NCBI GenBank assembly: GCA_963754305.1
Contig: CAVWFR010000008.1
Span: 17,954-81,953, forward strand
Length of the DNA: 64,000 nucleotides
Source: DATEDA01 sp963754305
Lineage (GTDB): Bacteria > Pseudomonadota > Gammaproteobacteria > Burkholderiales > SG8-39
Direction of reading: 5' to 3'
The notes beneath the pieces were generated by a model. That model made no database searches and was not told where the DNA came from. It was given only the letters and a program-made list of their open reading frames with translations. This document shows, piece after piece, positions 32,759 through 40,762 of this stretch (its first letter is position 1; the number at the start of each line of letters is the position of its first letter). The translations under genes and the position numbers were made by a program.

Positions 32759-34294
32759 CTAGAACGTCGTGGGCCAGCCCCCCATGAGGTGCTTGCCGAT
32801 GCCCTTCGTCGGTCGCCGTTGATGCACCTCGAGCAGCCGGGCCAGCCACCGGCGCGACTCGCGCGGATCGATCACCGCGACTGCCGAGAAGATCCCGGCG
32901 AGGTCGTAGGCCGAGCTGTCGCGCTGGATCTCCTGCTTGAGCTGCTCGAAGCGCCCCGGTTCGTCCTCCCGCTTCACCCCGTAGACCACGTTGACCCCGA
33001 CGTTGGGATCCATGAAGCCGACGTCCGCGCTGTACCACGCGAGCATCTCGTCGGTGTTTCGCGTGCCGCCCATGTTGAGGTAGGCCTGGCCGTAGCTCTT
33101 GCGCATCACGATCGAGAACTTCGGCACGCTGCACATCTGGAGCGCGGACATCATGTTGATCACCTTGCCTGGCGCCTTGCGCCGCTCGCCCTCGACGCCG
33201 ATCAGGAAACCCGGCGTGTCGACCAGGATGACGATCGGGATGTTGAACGAATCGCACAGCACGAGGAAGGTGGTCGCCTTGTCGCACGAATCCGGGTCCA
33301 TCGCGCCAGCCTTGAACATGGGATTCGAGGCGAGGATGCCCACGGTGCGGCCGTCGATGCGCCCAAGGGCGGTGAACGCCGTCTTGGCGAAGCGATCCTT
33401 CAGCGGAAACAGAGTGCCCGGGTCGCAGATCGCGGCCGCGACCTTGCGCATGTCGTAAACCTTGGCGCGGTCCTCGGGCACGAGCTCGAGCAATCGCTGC
33501 ACCGGCTCGTCCGCGCCGGTGGGCACCGCCGTTCTTGGCGGCACCTCGTTATGGTGCGACGGCAGGTACGACAGGAACTTCTTCAGCAGATCGAGCGCCT
33601 CCTCGTCGGAGTCGACGCCGTAGTCCACCTTGCCGGTGACCTCCGACTGCATGCGCCAGCCGGACAGCTCCTGCGGGTCGATCTTCTGCCCGATCGCGAT
33701 CTCGGTGACCCTCGGGCTGGAAATCGCGAGCTGTGCGTCCTTGCGCATCACCACAAAATCGGACAACTGCGTGAACCAGCACGCCGTGCCGAACGCGGGC
33801 CCGAGGACGGCGGCGACGTAGGGGATCTCGCGCATCCGGATGAACTGCGTGGGATCCTGGCCCAGCGTGCCGGTGCCGATGGCGCCCATGGTGTCCGGGA
33901 TGCGCGCTCCGGAGGACTCGTTCAGCAGCACCAGCGGGATGCCGTTAGCGAGCGCCATCCGGCGCATCTGGCCCATCTTGCGCACGTTGATCGGGCTGGA
34001 CGAGGCGCTCTTCACGGTGATGTCGTGCGACACCACGGCGGCCTCGCGGCCCTCGATGCGGCCGTAGCCGCAGACCTTGCCGTCGGCCGGCGTGCGGTCC
34101 CAGTCTTCCCGCGGCTCGCCGCGCGCGAACATGCCGATCTCGAGGAAGGTGCCGGGATCGAACAGGTAGTCGACCCGCTGGCGCGCGTTCAGCCGCCCCT
34201 GTGCCGCCTGCTTGGCGAGCCGGTCTGCACCGCCCATCTCGAGCGCTATCTTCGTGCGACGGGCGTGCTCCGCTATGTGCTTGTCGAATGGCAT
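32759..34294 (-). CDS. Acyl-CoA carboxylase carboxyltransferase subunit 2
   Basis: 511 residues. N-terminal domain: RLNARQRVDYLFDPGTFLEI, GIPLVLLNESSGARIPDTMG and VVMRKDAQLAISSPRVTEIA. C-terminal domain: ILASNPMFKAGAMDPDSCDK, VILVDTPGFLIGVEGERRKA, MRKSYGQAYLNMGGTRNTDE and the final AVIDPRESRRWLARLLEVHQ. It is first in the operon with the biotin carrier, the GntR regulator, bioB and the hydratase, so it is the main partner of that carrier. The acyl-CoA substrate (propionyl-like or branched) cannot be read from sequence. Divergent from a second carboxyltransferase 62 bases away. Confidence 0.9.
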   Translation of the reverse strand: MPFDKHIAEHARRTKIALEMGGADRLAKQAAQGRLNARQRVDYLFDPGTFLEIGMFARGEPREDWDRTPADGKVCGYGRIEGREAAVVSHDITVKSASSSPINVRKMGQMRRMALANGIPLVLLNESSGARIPDTMGAIGTGTLGQDPTQFIRMREIPYVAAVLGPAFGTACWFTQLSDFVVMRKDAQLAISSPRVTEIAIGQKIDPQELSGWRMQSEVTGKVDYGVDSDEEALDLLKKFLSYLPSHHNEVPPRTAVPTGADEPVQRLLELVPEDRAKVYDMRKVAAAICDPGTLFPLKDRFAKTAFTALGRIDGRTVGILASNPMFKAGAMDPDSCDKATTFLVLCDSFNIPIVILVDTPGFLIGVEGERRKAPGKVINMMSALQMCSVPKFSIVMRKSYGQAYLNMGGTRNTDEMLAWYSADVGFMDPNVGVNVVYGVKREDEPGRFEQLKQEIQRDSSAYDLAGIFSAVAVIDPRESRRWLARLLEVHQRRPTKGIGKHLMGGWPTTF

Positions 34295-34316
34295 CTCGGC
34301 ATCCGCGTCTTACCGC

Positions 34317-34326
34317 TTGTCAACAA
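34317..34326. promoter_or_regulatory. Candidate GntR/FCD operator
   Basis: TTGTCAACAA in the 62-bp region between divergent carboxyltransferase genes. Its reverse complement, TTGTTGACAA, occurs at 39708, and with preceding bases both read GTAG(G)ATTGTTGACAA. Half-sites TTGT/ACAA fit FCD-type GntR regulators such as the one at 31769. Confidence 0.45.
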
Positions 34327-34356
34327 TCCTACAAGCCGATGTTAAACTCTTTGCCC

Positions 34357-35917
34357 ATGAGCTGGAAGCCCGAAGTCGACGAGATCGAGCGCCGGAAGCA
34401 GTTCGCGTACCGGCTGGGCGGGGAGGAGGGTGTTCGCCGCCAGCACGAGGCCGGACGCCTCACCGCGCGCGAGCGCATCGACCGGCTGGTCGATCCCGGG
34501 TCGTGGTTCGAGATCGGCGTGATGGCTGGCAAGGGCGAGTACGACAAGGACGGCAACCTCCTCAACGTGCGGCCTTCGAACGCCATCATCGGCACCGCGC
34601 GTATCAACGGGCGCAAGGTCTCGCTCGACGTCGACGACTACACGATCCGCGGCGGCTCTTCGGAGGCGACCGTCTCGGAGAAATGGATCTACGCCGAGAA
34701 CTACGCGCTCGAGCACCGCCTGCCGCTCATCCGCCTGTGCGAGAGCGCCGGCGGCAGCGTGCGTCTGGTCGAGCAGCAGGGCGGCACCAAGATCCCGGGC
34801 TATCCGACCTGGCCGATGGTCGGCCTGCTCGGCTACATCCCGGTGGTCGCAGTGGCCCTCGGTCCTTGCGCCGGACTCGGCGCGCTCAAGGCCGGCTGCT
34901 CGCACTTCTCCATAATGGTGAAGGGCACGAGCCAGGTGTTCGCCGGCGGCCCGCCCGTGGTCGGGCGCGCCGGCATGGGCGACGAGATCGACAAGGAGCA
35001 GCTCGGCGGCTCGCAAATGCACACGCGCGTCTCGGGCGTGATCGACAACGAGGCCGAGAGCGAGGAGCACGCCTTCGAGCTCGTACGCCGCTATCTCTCC
35101 TATATGCCGAGCAGCGTGTTCGAGCTGCCGCAGCGCGGCCCGGTGACCGACGACCCCAACCGGCGCGAGGAAGAGCTACTCTCGATCATTCCCCGCGAGC
35201 GGCGCAAGGTCTACAAGTCGCGCAAGATCCTCGAGCTCGTGCTCGACAAGGATTCGCTGTTCGAAATCGCGCCCAACGCCGGCCGCTCCGTGGTGACCTG
35301 CCTCGCCCGGCTCGACGGCTACCCGGTCGGCGTGATCACCAATGACCCCTACCACATGGGCGGCGGCCTCAACCGCCCGGCGGCGGAGAAGATGGAGACC
35401 TTCGTCGATCTCTGCGACACCTTCCACCTGCCGATCATCAACTTCGTCGACCAGCCCGGCACGGTCGTCGGCATCGAGGGCGAGAAGATGGGCAACGTGC
35501 GCGGCTCCGTGCGCGTGGTCTCGGCCATCGAGCAGAGCAAGGTTCCCTGGTGCGCGATCGTCATCCGCCGCCTGTACGGGCTCGCGGGCACCGCCTACGC
35601 GCGGATGCAGGGCATCAACCTGCACTACGCCTGGCCTTCCGGGCGCTGGGGCTCGATCCCCTTCGAGGGCGGCATCGCGGCCGCATACCGCCGCGAGCTC
35701 GACGCGTTGCCCGAGGCCGAGCGCGCGGCGCGTCTCGCGCACCTCGAGGCCCACTACGAGCGCCTCGGCTCCCCGTTCCTGACCGCGGAGAAGTTCCGCG
35801 TGCCGGACATCATCGATCCACGCGCGACGCGCCGCGGTGCTGTGCCACTGGATCGAGGACGCCTACCGGATGCTTCCGGAGCAGCTGGGCCCGCGCGGCC
35901 GGACGATGCGCAAGTAG
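34357..35917 (+). pseudogene. Acyl-CoA carboxylase carboxyltransferase subunit 3, frameshift near its end
   Basis: Opens with ATG 34357 (MSWKPEVDEIERRKQFAYRL) and is full-length carboxyltransferase: LIRLCESAGGSVRLVEQQGG, GTSQVFAGGPPVVGRAGMG, FVDQPGTVVGIEGEKMGNVR and RLYGLAGTAYARMQGINLHY. After IIDPRATR an extra C near 35831 shifts the frame. Reading past it gives AVLCHWIEDAYRMLPEQLGP and a TAG at 35915-35917, seven bases before the TRAP permease gene. Unshifted, the protein would run on out of frame into the permease gene. Because only the last 28 codons are affected and spacing to the next gene is otherwise normal, a sequencing error is plausible. N-terminally like the gene at 15277. Confidence 0.8.
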
Positions 35918-35923
35918 CGGCGC

Positions 35924-37210
35924 GTGGACAGCCTGCTCCTTTGCGTCGGGCTGGTAGTTCTGATCCTGGTCGGGATGCCGATCGCGCTGGCGATGATCCT
36001 GCTGCCGACGATCTACATCCTCGCCACCGGCGCGGCGCCGCTGCTCACCGTGCCGCATCAGATGTTCGAGGCAGTGGCGAAGCTGCCGCTGGTCGCGATC
36101 CCGTTCTTCATCCTGACCGGCGAGCTGATGAACAGCTCGGTGGTCACCCAGCGCATCCTCGATCTCTCGCGCGCCATCGTCGGCCGCATGCGCGGCGGGC
36201 TGGCGCAGGTCAACGTGGTCTCGAGCATGTTTTTCGCGGGCATGAACGGCTCCGCGGTCGCCGATACCGCCACCGTGGGCACGGTGCTCATTCCGGCGAT
36301 GAAGCGCTCGGGCTACACGCCGGAGTTCTCCGCGGCGGTCACTGCGGTCGCCTCGACGATCGGCGGCATCATTCCGCCGAGCATCGCCATGATCATCCTG
36401 GCGAGCGCGGCCAACCTCTCGGTCGGCGCGCTCTTCGCCGGCGGCATCCTGCCCGGGATCCTGATCGGCTTCCTGATGATGGCGGTGACGTACTGGATAG
36501 CAGTGCGCCGCAACTACGAGCGCAGCGAGGAAAGCTTCAGCGTCGCCCGCCTTGGCGACGCGTTGTGGCGGGCCTCGGGTGCGCTCGTCATTCCGCTGGC
36601 GCTGCTCGGCGGCATCTTCGGTGGCTGGTTCAGCTCGGTGGAGGCGGGCGCGATCACCGCGGCCGCCGCCTTCTTCGTCGGCAAGGTGCTGTACCGGAGC
36701 CTGACGCTCGCCGACATGACCGGCGCCTTCAAGCGTTCGGTGCGGCTCACCGCCTCGGTGTTCATCGTCATCGCCGCGTCCGGGCCGTTCGCGTGGCTGC
36801 TGGCCAAGCTGGGCACCATCGCTTCGCTCGAGCAGTGGCTGATGGGTTTCGCCGGGAGCCCGGTGATGTTCGTCCTCGTGCTGGTCGGCCTGATCCTGCT
36901 CATCGGCACCTTCCTCGATGCCCCGGCGAACATCATCATCTTCGGGCCCATGTTCGTCGCGGTGAGCGCCACCGCCGGGTTTCCGCCGGTGACGGCGGCA
37001 CTGGTCGTGGTGGTCGGGTTCCTGCTCGGCATGGTCACGCCGCCGGTCGGCGCCTGCTACTTCCTCGCCTCCTTCATCGCGGACGCGAAGCTCGAGCGGG
37101 TCGCCGTCGAGATGGTGCCGTACATGCTGATCGAGGTCGTGGTGCTGTTCCTGATGTTCGCGGTGCCCGCGCTGACGCTCGGGATCCCGCACGCGCTGGG
37201 ACTGGGCTGA
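35924..37210 (+). CDS. TRAP transporter large permease (DctM), system 1
   Basis: 428 residues from GTG 35924, with about twelve transmembrane helices. DctM family marks: VGMPIALAMILLPTIYILAT, KLPLVAIPFFILTGELMNSS, MFFAGMNGSAVADTATVGTV, GGIIPPSIAMIILASAANLS and LIGTFLDAPANIIIFGPMFV. It uses a sodium gradient to drive uptake delivered by the periplasmic receptor. It stands immediately after the carboxyltransferase gene and before the small permease, an unusual M-Q-P gene order. Confidence 0.92.
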   Translation: MDSLLLCVGLVVLILVGMPIALAMILLPTIYILATGAAPLLTVPHQMFEAVAKLPLVAIPFFILTGELMNSSVVTQRILDLSRAIVGRMRGGLAQVNVVSSMFFAGMNGSAVADTATVGTVLIPAMKRSGYTPEFSAAVTAVASTIGGIIPPSIAMIILASAANLSVGALFAGGILPGILIGFLMMAVTYWIAVRRNYERSEESFSVARLGDALWRASGALVIPLALLGGIFGGWFSSVEAGAITAAAAFFVGKVLYRSLTLADMTGAFKRSVRLTASVFIVIAASGPFAWLLAKLGTIASLEQWLMGFAGSPVMFVLVLVGLILLIGTFLDAPANIIIFGPMFVAVSATAGFPPVTAALVVVVGFLLGMVTPPVGACYFLASFIADAKLERVAVEMVPYMLIEVVVLFLMFAVPALTLGIPHALGLG

Positions 37211-37215
37211 CGGCC

Positions 37216-37731
37216 ATGCTCGCACGCGTCCTCGACCTCCTCCTCGGCCGGGCAATCACCCGGGTGTGCGTGGTCCTGCTCGCCGTCATGGTCGCGTTCA
37301 CGCTCTATACCGTGTTCATGCGCAACGTGATGAACGATCCGCCGTTCTGGGGCGACACGCTGACGCTGGTCGCCAACGTGTGGCTGGTGATGCTCGCCTT
37401 CGCGCTCTCGATCCGCGAGCGCGAGAGCATCGCCATGCAGATGATCTACGACTACGTGCCGGCGCGCGTCGCTGGCCTGCTCGAGACGCTGTGGAACCTG
37501 CTCTTCGTGGCGGTCGGGCTGATGATGATCGTGTACGGGTACGAGGTCGCGGACCGCATTCCCGGCACCTACTGGGAGCTCGGCAACGCGCCGAAGAGCT
37601 GGCTGATGATGATCCTGCCGGTGTCCGGCGTGCTGGTCGTGATGGCCGCGCTCCGGGTGCTGGCGGAGGACTTCCGGGCACTGCGCCGCGGCGAGCGGCT
37701 GGGGCGCCGGGCTGGAGTCGGCGAAGTCTGA
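37216..37731 (+). CDS. TRAP transporter small permease (DctQ), system 1
   Basis: 171 residues with four hydrophobic helices (VCVVLLAVMVAFTLYTVFMR, WLVMLAFALSIRERESIAMQ, LLFVAVGLMMIVYGYEV and ILPVSGVLVVMAALRVL). The positions and the charged IRERESIAMQM loop are typical of DctQ. It lies 5 bases after dctM. It forms the membrane complex with the large subunit. Confidence 0.88.
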   Translation: MLARVLDLLLGRAITRVCVVLLAVMVAFTLYTVFMRNVMNDPPFWGDTLTLVANVWLVMLAFALSIRERESIAMQMIYDYVPARVAGLLETLWNLLFVAVGLMMIVYGYEVADRIPGTYWELGNAPKSWLMMILPVSGVLVVMAALRVLAEDFRALRRGERLGRRAGVGEV

Positions 37732-37748
37732 CAGAAGAGGAGACGGGA

Positions 37749-38783
37749 ATGAAACGACGCGCAATGATGGGCATCCTTCTCGGCACGGCACTCGCGGCGC
37801 AGGGCGCCTGGGCGCAGGAGAAGATCAAGCTTTCGGTCGGCAGCGCGGCCGCGCCCGCCTGGTCGCTCGGCAAGGGGCTGCACAACGTCCTGAAGCCGAA
37901 CCTGGAGAAGTACACCGACGGCCGCGTCGAGGTGACGGTGCATGGCGGCGGCGCGCTGTGCAGCGAGCACACCTGCGTCGAGCAGATGAAGCTCGGCCAG
38001 GTCGACATCGCGACCGTGTCGAGCGGCAACGTCGGCGCCTTCGGCACGACGTTCGACATCATCAACCTGCCTTACATCTTCAAGGACGCCGAGACCGCCA
38101 ACAAGATCACCACGGCATGGCTCGGCAAGGAGCTGTCGCAGCGCGCCGAGAAGGACATGAAGGTGCACGTGATCGCGATCGTGCCGGTGGGCGGCTTCCG
38201 GAACGTCGTCAACACGCAGCGCGAGGCGAAGGTGCCCGCGGACCTGAAGGGCCTGAAGATCCGCGTGACGAAGAGCCCGACCGAGTTCAACCTGGTGAAG
38301 GCCTGGGGCGCGGTGCCGGTCCCGTACGACTGGGCGCAGCTCTACGAGGGCCTGCAGTCGGGCGTCGTGCAGGGCATGTACCTGCAGGACGCGTTCACCT
38401 CGGCCGGCAAGTTCTACGAAGTGGTGAAGCACGTCACCGTGGTGAACGGCGCCTACAGCGCGCATCCCATCATGATGGACCTGGCGCGCTACCAGAAGCT
38501 GCCGCAGCCGGTGAAGGACGCGCTGGCGAAGGTCGGCGCCGACCTGGTGAAAGAGGGGTACGCGCTCGACCAGGAGTGGGTCAAGGCGGCGGTGCAGGCG
38601 ATGCAGGGCAAGGTCAAGAGCTACGACCCGACGCCTGCCGAGCTCGCGCAGTGGCACAAGGGCGCGAAGGAAGCGTGGATCGCGGTGAAGGGCACCTATG
38701 ACCCGAAGCTCGCGCAGCGCATCCTCGAAGAGCAGGGGCAGACGGCGTTGATCGCCGACCTGAAGGCGGCGAAAGCGCTTTGA
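37749..38783 (+). CDS. TRAP receptor (DctP family), system 1
   Basis: 344 residues with signal peptide RRAMMGILLGTALAAQGAWA. The DctP fold is recognised by VEQMKLGQVDIATVSSGNVG, VPADLKGLKIRVTKSPTEFN (with the family Arg that contacts a carboxylate), YEGLQSGVVQGMYLQDAFTS and YALDQEWVKAAVQAM. AGAGGAGACGGGA precedes the ATG. It delivers an organic acid to the DctQM pair. An amidohydrolase gene overlaps its stop. Confidence 0.9.
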   Translation: MKRRAMMGILLGTALAAQGAWAQEKIKLSVGSAAAPAWSLGKGLHNVLKPNLEKYTDGRVEVTVHGGGALCSEHTCVEQMKLGQVDIATVSSGNVGAFGTTFDIINLPYIFKDAETANKITTAWLGKELSQRAEKDMKVHVIAIVPVGGFRNVVNTQREAKVPADLKGLKIRVTKSPTEFNLVKAWGAVPVPYDWAQLYEGLQSGVVQGMYLQDAFTSAGKFYEVVKHVTVVNGAYSAHPIMMDLARYQKLPQPVKDALAKVGADLVKEGYALDQEWVKAAVQAMQGKVKSYDPTPAELAQWHKGAKEAWIAVKGTYDPKLAQRILEEQGQTALIADLKAAKAL

Positions 38784-39661
38784 TCGTCGATCCGCATCAC
38801 CACCTCTGGGACCCCGGGCGCAATACCTACCCGTGGCTCCAGGGGGAGATGCACGACCGCGGCTGGGGCGACCTGCGGCCGCTGCAGCAGCCGTACCTCG
38901 TCGCCAACCTGCTCGCCGACGCGGCGCGGCAAGGCCTGCAGAAGTCCGTGCACGTCCAGGCGAACTTCGATCCCGCCGATCCCGTCGGCGAGACCGCATG
39001 GCTGGAGGGGGTCGCGGCCGAATCCGGCTTTCCGCACGGGATCGTCGGCTTCGCCGATTTCTCTTCGCCCGACGTGGAATCCGTGCTGGAAAGACACTCG
39101 CAGCACACGCGCATGCGCGGGATCCGGCAGGTTCTCAACCGGCACCCGAACCCCGTGCTCAACCGCGCGCCGAAGGACTTCCTCGCCGACGAAACCTGGC
39201 AGAAGAAGCTCGGCCTGCTGCAGCGCTACGGCTGGTCGTTCGACGCGCAGGTGTACTACCAGCAGATGCCCGCGCTGGCGGCGCTGGCGCGCCGCTATCC
39301 GGACATGCAGTTCGTCCTGGATCACGCCGGCATGCCCGCCGAGCGCGATGCGGCCGGCGTCGAGGGCTGGAAGCGGGGCATGCAGCAGCTGGCGGCGTGC
39401 TCCAACATCGCGGTGAAGCTTTGCGGCTACGGGATGGTCGACACGAAGTGGACGGTCGACTCGATCCGCCCGTTCGTGCTGCAGCCGATCGAATGGTTCG
39501 GGCCGGAGCGCAGCATGTTCGCGTCCAACTTCCCGGTCGACCGGCTGATGGCGAGCTACGACCGCCTCTGGAATGCTTACCGCGACATCAGCGCCGGGTT
39601 CTCGTCCGCTGAAAAGGCGCTGCTCTTCAGGGAGAACGCCGAGCGCATCTACCGGATCTAG
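38780..39661 (+). CDS. Amidohydrolase-2 family lactonase or decarboxylase
   Basis: 293 residues from a TTG that overlaps the previous stop (TTGA). Metal-dependent TIM barrel of the amidohydrolase_2 family: N-terminal VDPHHHLWDP metal site, SVHVQANFDPADPVGETAWL, FVLDHAGMP with its His, VKLCGYGMVD, and FASNFPVDRLMASYDRLW with its conserved acid. Relatives include L-fuconolactonase and 2-pyrone-4,6-dicarboxylate lactonase. Last gene of the carboxyltransferase-TRAP operon; it may hydrolyse a lactone form of the imported acid. Confidence 0.85.
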   Translation: MIVDPHHHLWDPGRNTYPWLQGEMHDRGWGDLRPLQQPYLVANLLADAARQGLQKSVHVQANFDPADPVGETAWLEGVAAESGFPHGIVGFADFSSPDVESVLERHSQHTRMRGIRQVLNRHPNPVLNRAPKDFLADETWQKKLGLLQRYGWSFDAQVYYQQMPALAALARRYPDMQFVLDHAGMPAERDAAGVEGWKRGMQQLAACSNIAVKLCGYGMVDTKWTVDSIRPFVLQPIEWFGPERSMFASNFPVDRLMASYDRLWNAYRDISAGFSSAEKALLFRENAERIYRI

Positions 39662-39707
39662 TCGCGCCGGATAGAGCAGGTTTTTCCTCCTTGCGCGGGC
39701 CAGTAGA

Positions 39708-39717
39708 TTGTTGACAA
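39708..39717. promoter_or_regulatory. Candidate GntR/FCD operator
   Basis: TTGTTGACAA, within ATTGTTGACAATAAGACAAT, 31 bases before the TAXI receptor start. It is the exact reverse complement of the site at 34317 and contains a perfect TTGACA hexamer, so it may overlap a promoter -35 box. Confidence 0.45.
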
Positions 39718-39747
39718 TAAGACAATGAGTCCGCTCAAGGAGGAGTC

Positions 39748-40743
39748 ATGACCTGTTTCGTCCGTTTCGCGGTGGCAACGATCCTCGGCAGTTTCGCGGT
39801 GCTCGCGTCCGGGCAGACCAAGGCGCCGGTGACGCTCAACCACCTCACTGCGCCGGCCGGTATCGGCGAGTACGAGTGGGGCCTGACCATCGACCGCATC
39901 CTCGCCAAGCAGTCGCCATGGCTGCGCCAGCGCTCGCAACCGACGCAGGGCTACATCTACAACCTGCGCACCGCGATCGACAACCAAGGCAGCTGGAGCA
40001 CCATGGTGATCAACCTGGATCCGGTCAGCCCCTGGCTCGCCTCGAAGAAGCAGCCGCCGTTCGAGAATGGCATGGGCCAGTTCGAGCCGCGCGCGCTGAT
40101 GAACGCGACCTGGCCGGTCTGGTTCCTGGTCACGAAGAATCCCGAGGTGAAATCGGTCGGCGACCTCGCCGGCCGCCGCGTCGCGCTCGGCCCCAAGGCC
40201 GGCACTGCGAGCCTGATGATGGAGGAGACGCTCAAGGCCGCCGGCGTCTACGACAAGATCAAGCTCCAGCACCTTTCCTTCGCCGACATCACCAACGGGC
40301 TGCTCGATGACACGATCGACGTCGGGCTCGCCAACCTGTGGATGAACGGCGCCAACAACAAGATCGGTCCGACGCAGGGGATGATCAACCTCCAAGCGTC
40401 CGGGAAGCCGTTCCGCTACGTGATCATCGACCGCGCGACCCTGGAGCGGACGCGCAACGAGCGCGGCGTGCCATACCGGATCCTGGACATCCCGAATGGG
40501 ACGATGCCGCTGCAGACGCAGGCGCTGGCGGCCTATGCGAATCCCGACTATGTCGCCGTGCACAAGGACTTTCCCGAGGAAACCGCGTACGAGTATATGC
40601 GCCTCGTCATCCAGCATCTGGACGAGGTCAACAAGACGGGTGGTATCGCGTCGATCTTCACCCGCGAGTTCCTGCCGTTCGGCATCGACAATCTGCATCC
40701 CGGCGCCGTGCGCGCCTATCGCGAAGCAGGCCTGCTGAAGTAG
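39748..40743 (+). CDS. TAXI-family TRAP receptor
   Basis: 331 residues with signal peptide (VRFAVATILGSFAVLASGQ) and AAGGAGGAG before the ATG. TAXI features: TLNHLTAPAGIGEYEWGLTI, TQGYIYNLRTAIDNQGSWST, VGDLAGRRVALGPKAGTASL, LQHLSFADITNGLLDDTIDV and ALAAYANPDYVAVHKDFPEE. TAXI proteins serve fused 4TM-12TM TRAP permeases, and the next gene is one. The known TAXI ligands are few (for example glutamate or oxoacids); none can be assigned here. Confidence 0.87.
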   Translation: MTCFVRFAVATILGSFAVLASGQTKAPVTLNHLTAPAGIGEYEWGLTIDRILAKQSPWLRQRSQPTQGYIYNLRTAIDNQGSWSTMVINLDPVSPWLASKKQPPFENGMGQFEPRALMNATWPVWFLVTKNPEVKSVGDLAGRRVALGPKAGTASLMMEETLKAAGVYDKIKLQHLSFADITNGLLDDTIDVGLANLWMNGANNKIGPTQGMINLQASGKPFRYVIIDRATLERTRNERGVPYRILDIPNGTMPLQTQALAAYANPDYVAVHKDFPEETAYEYMRLVIQHLDEVNKTGGIASIFTREFLPFGIDNLHPGAVRAYREAGLLK

Positions 40744-40762
40744 CCGGAAGGCTGCCCCTCCA

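Noticed and set aside
34201..37731. A single 1176-codon frame that appears to fuse a carboxyltransferase with TRAP sequences
   Set aside because: Only the first part is carboxyltransferase. After the indel near 35831 the frame passes out of phase through dctM, then happens to coincide with the dctQ frame. It is an artefact, not a fusion protein.
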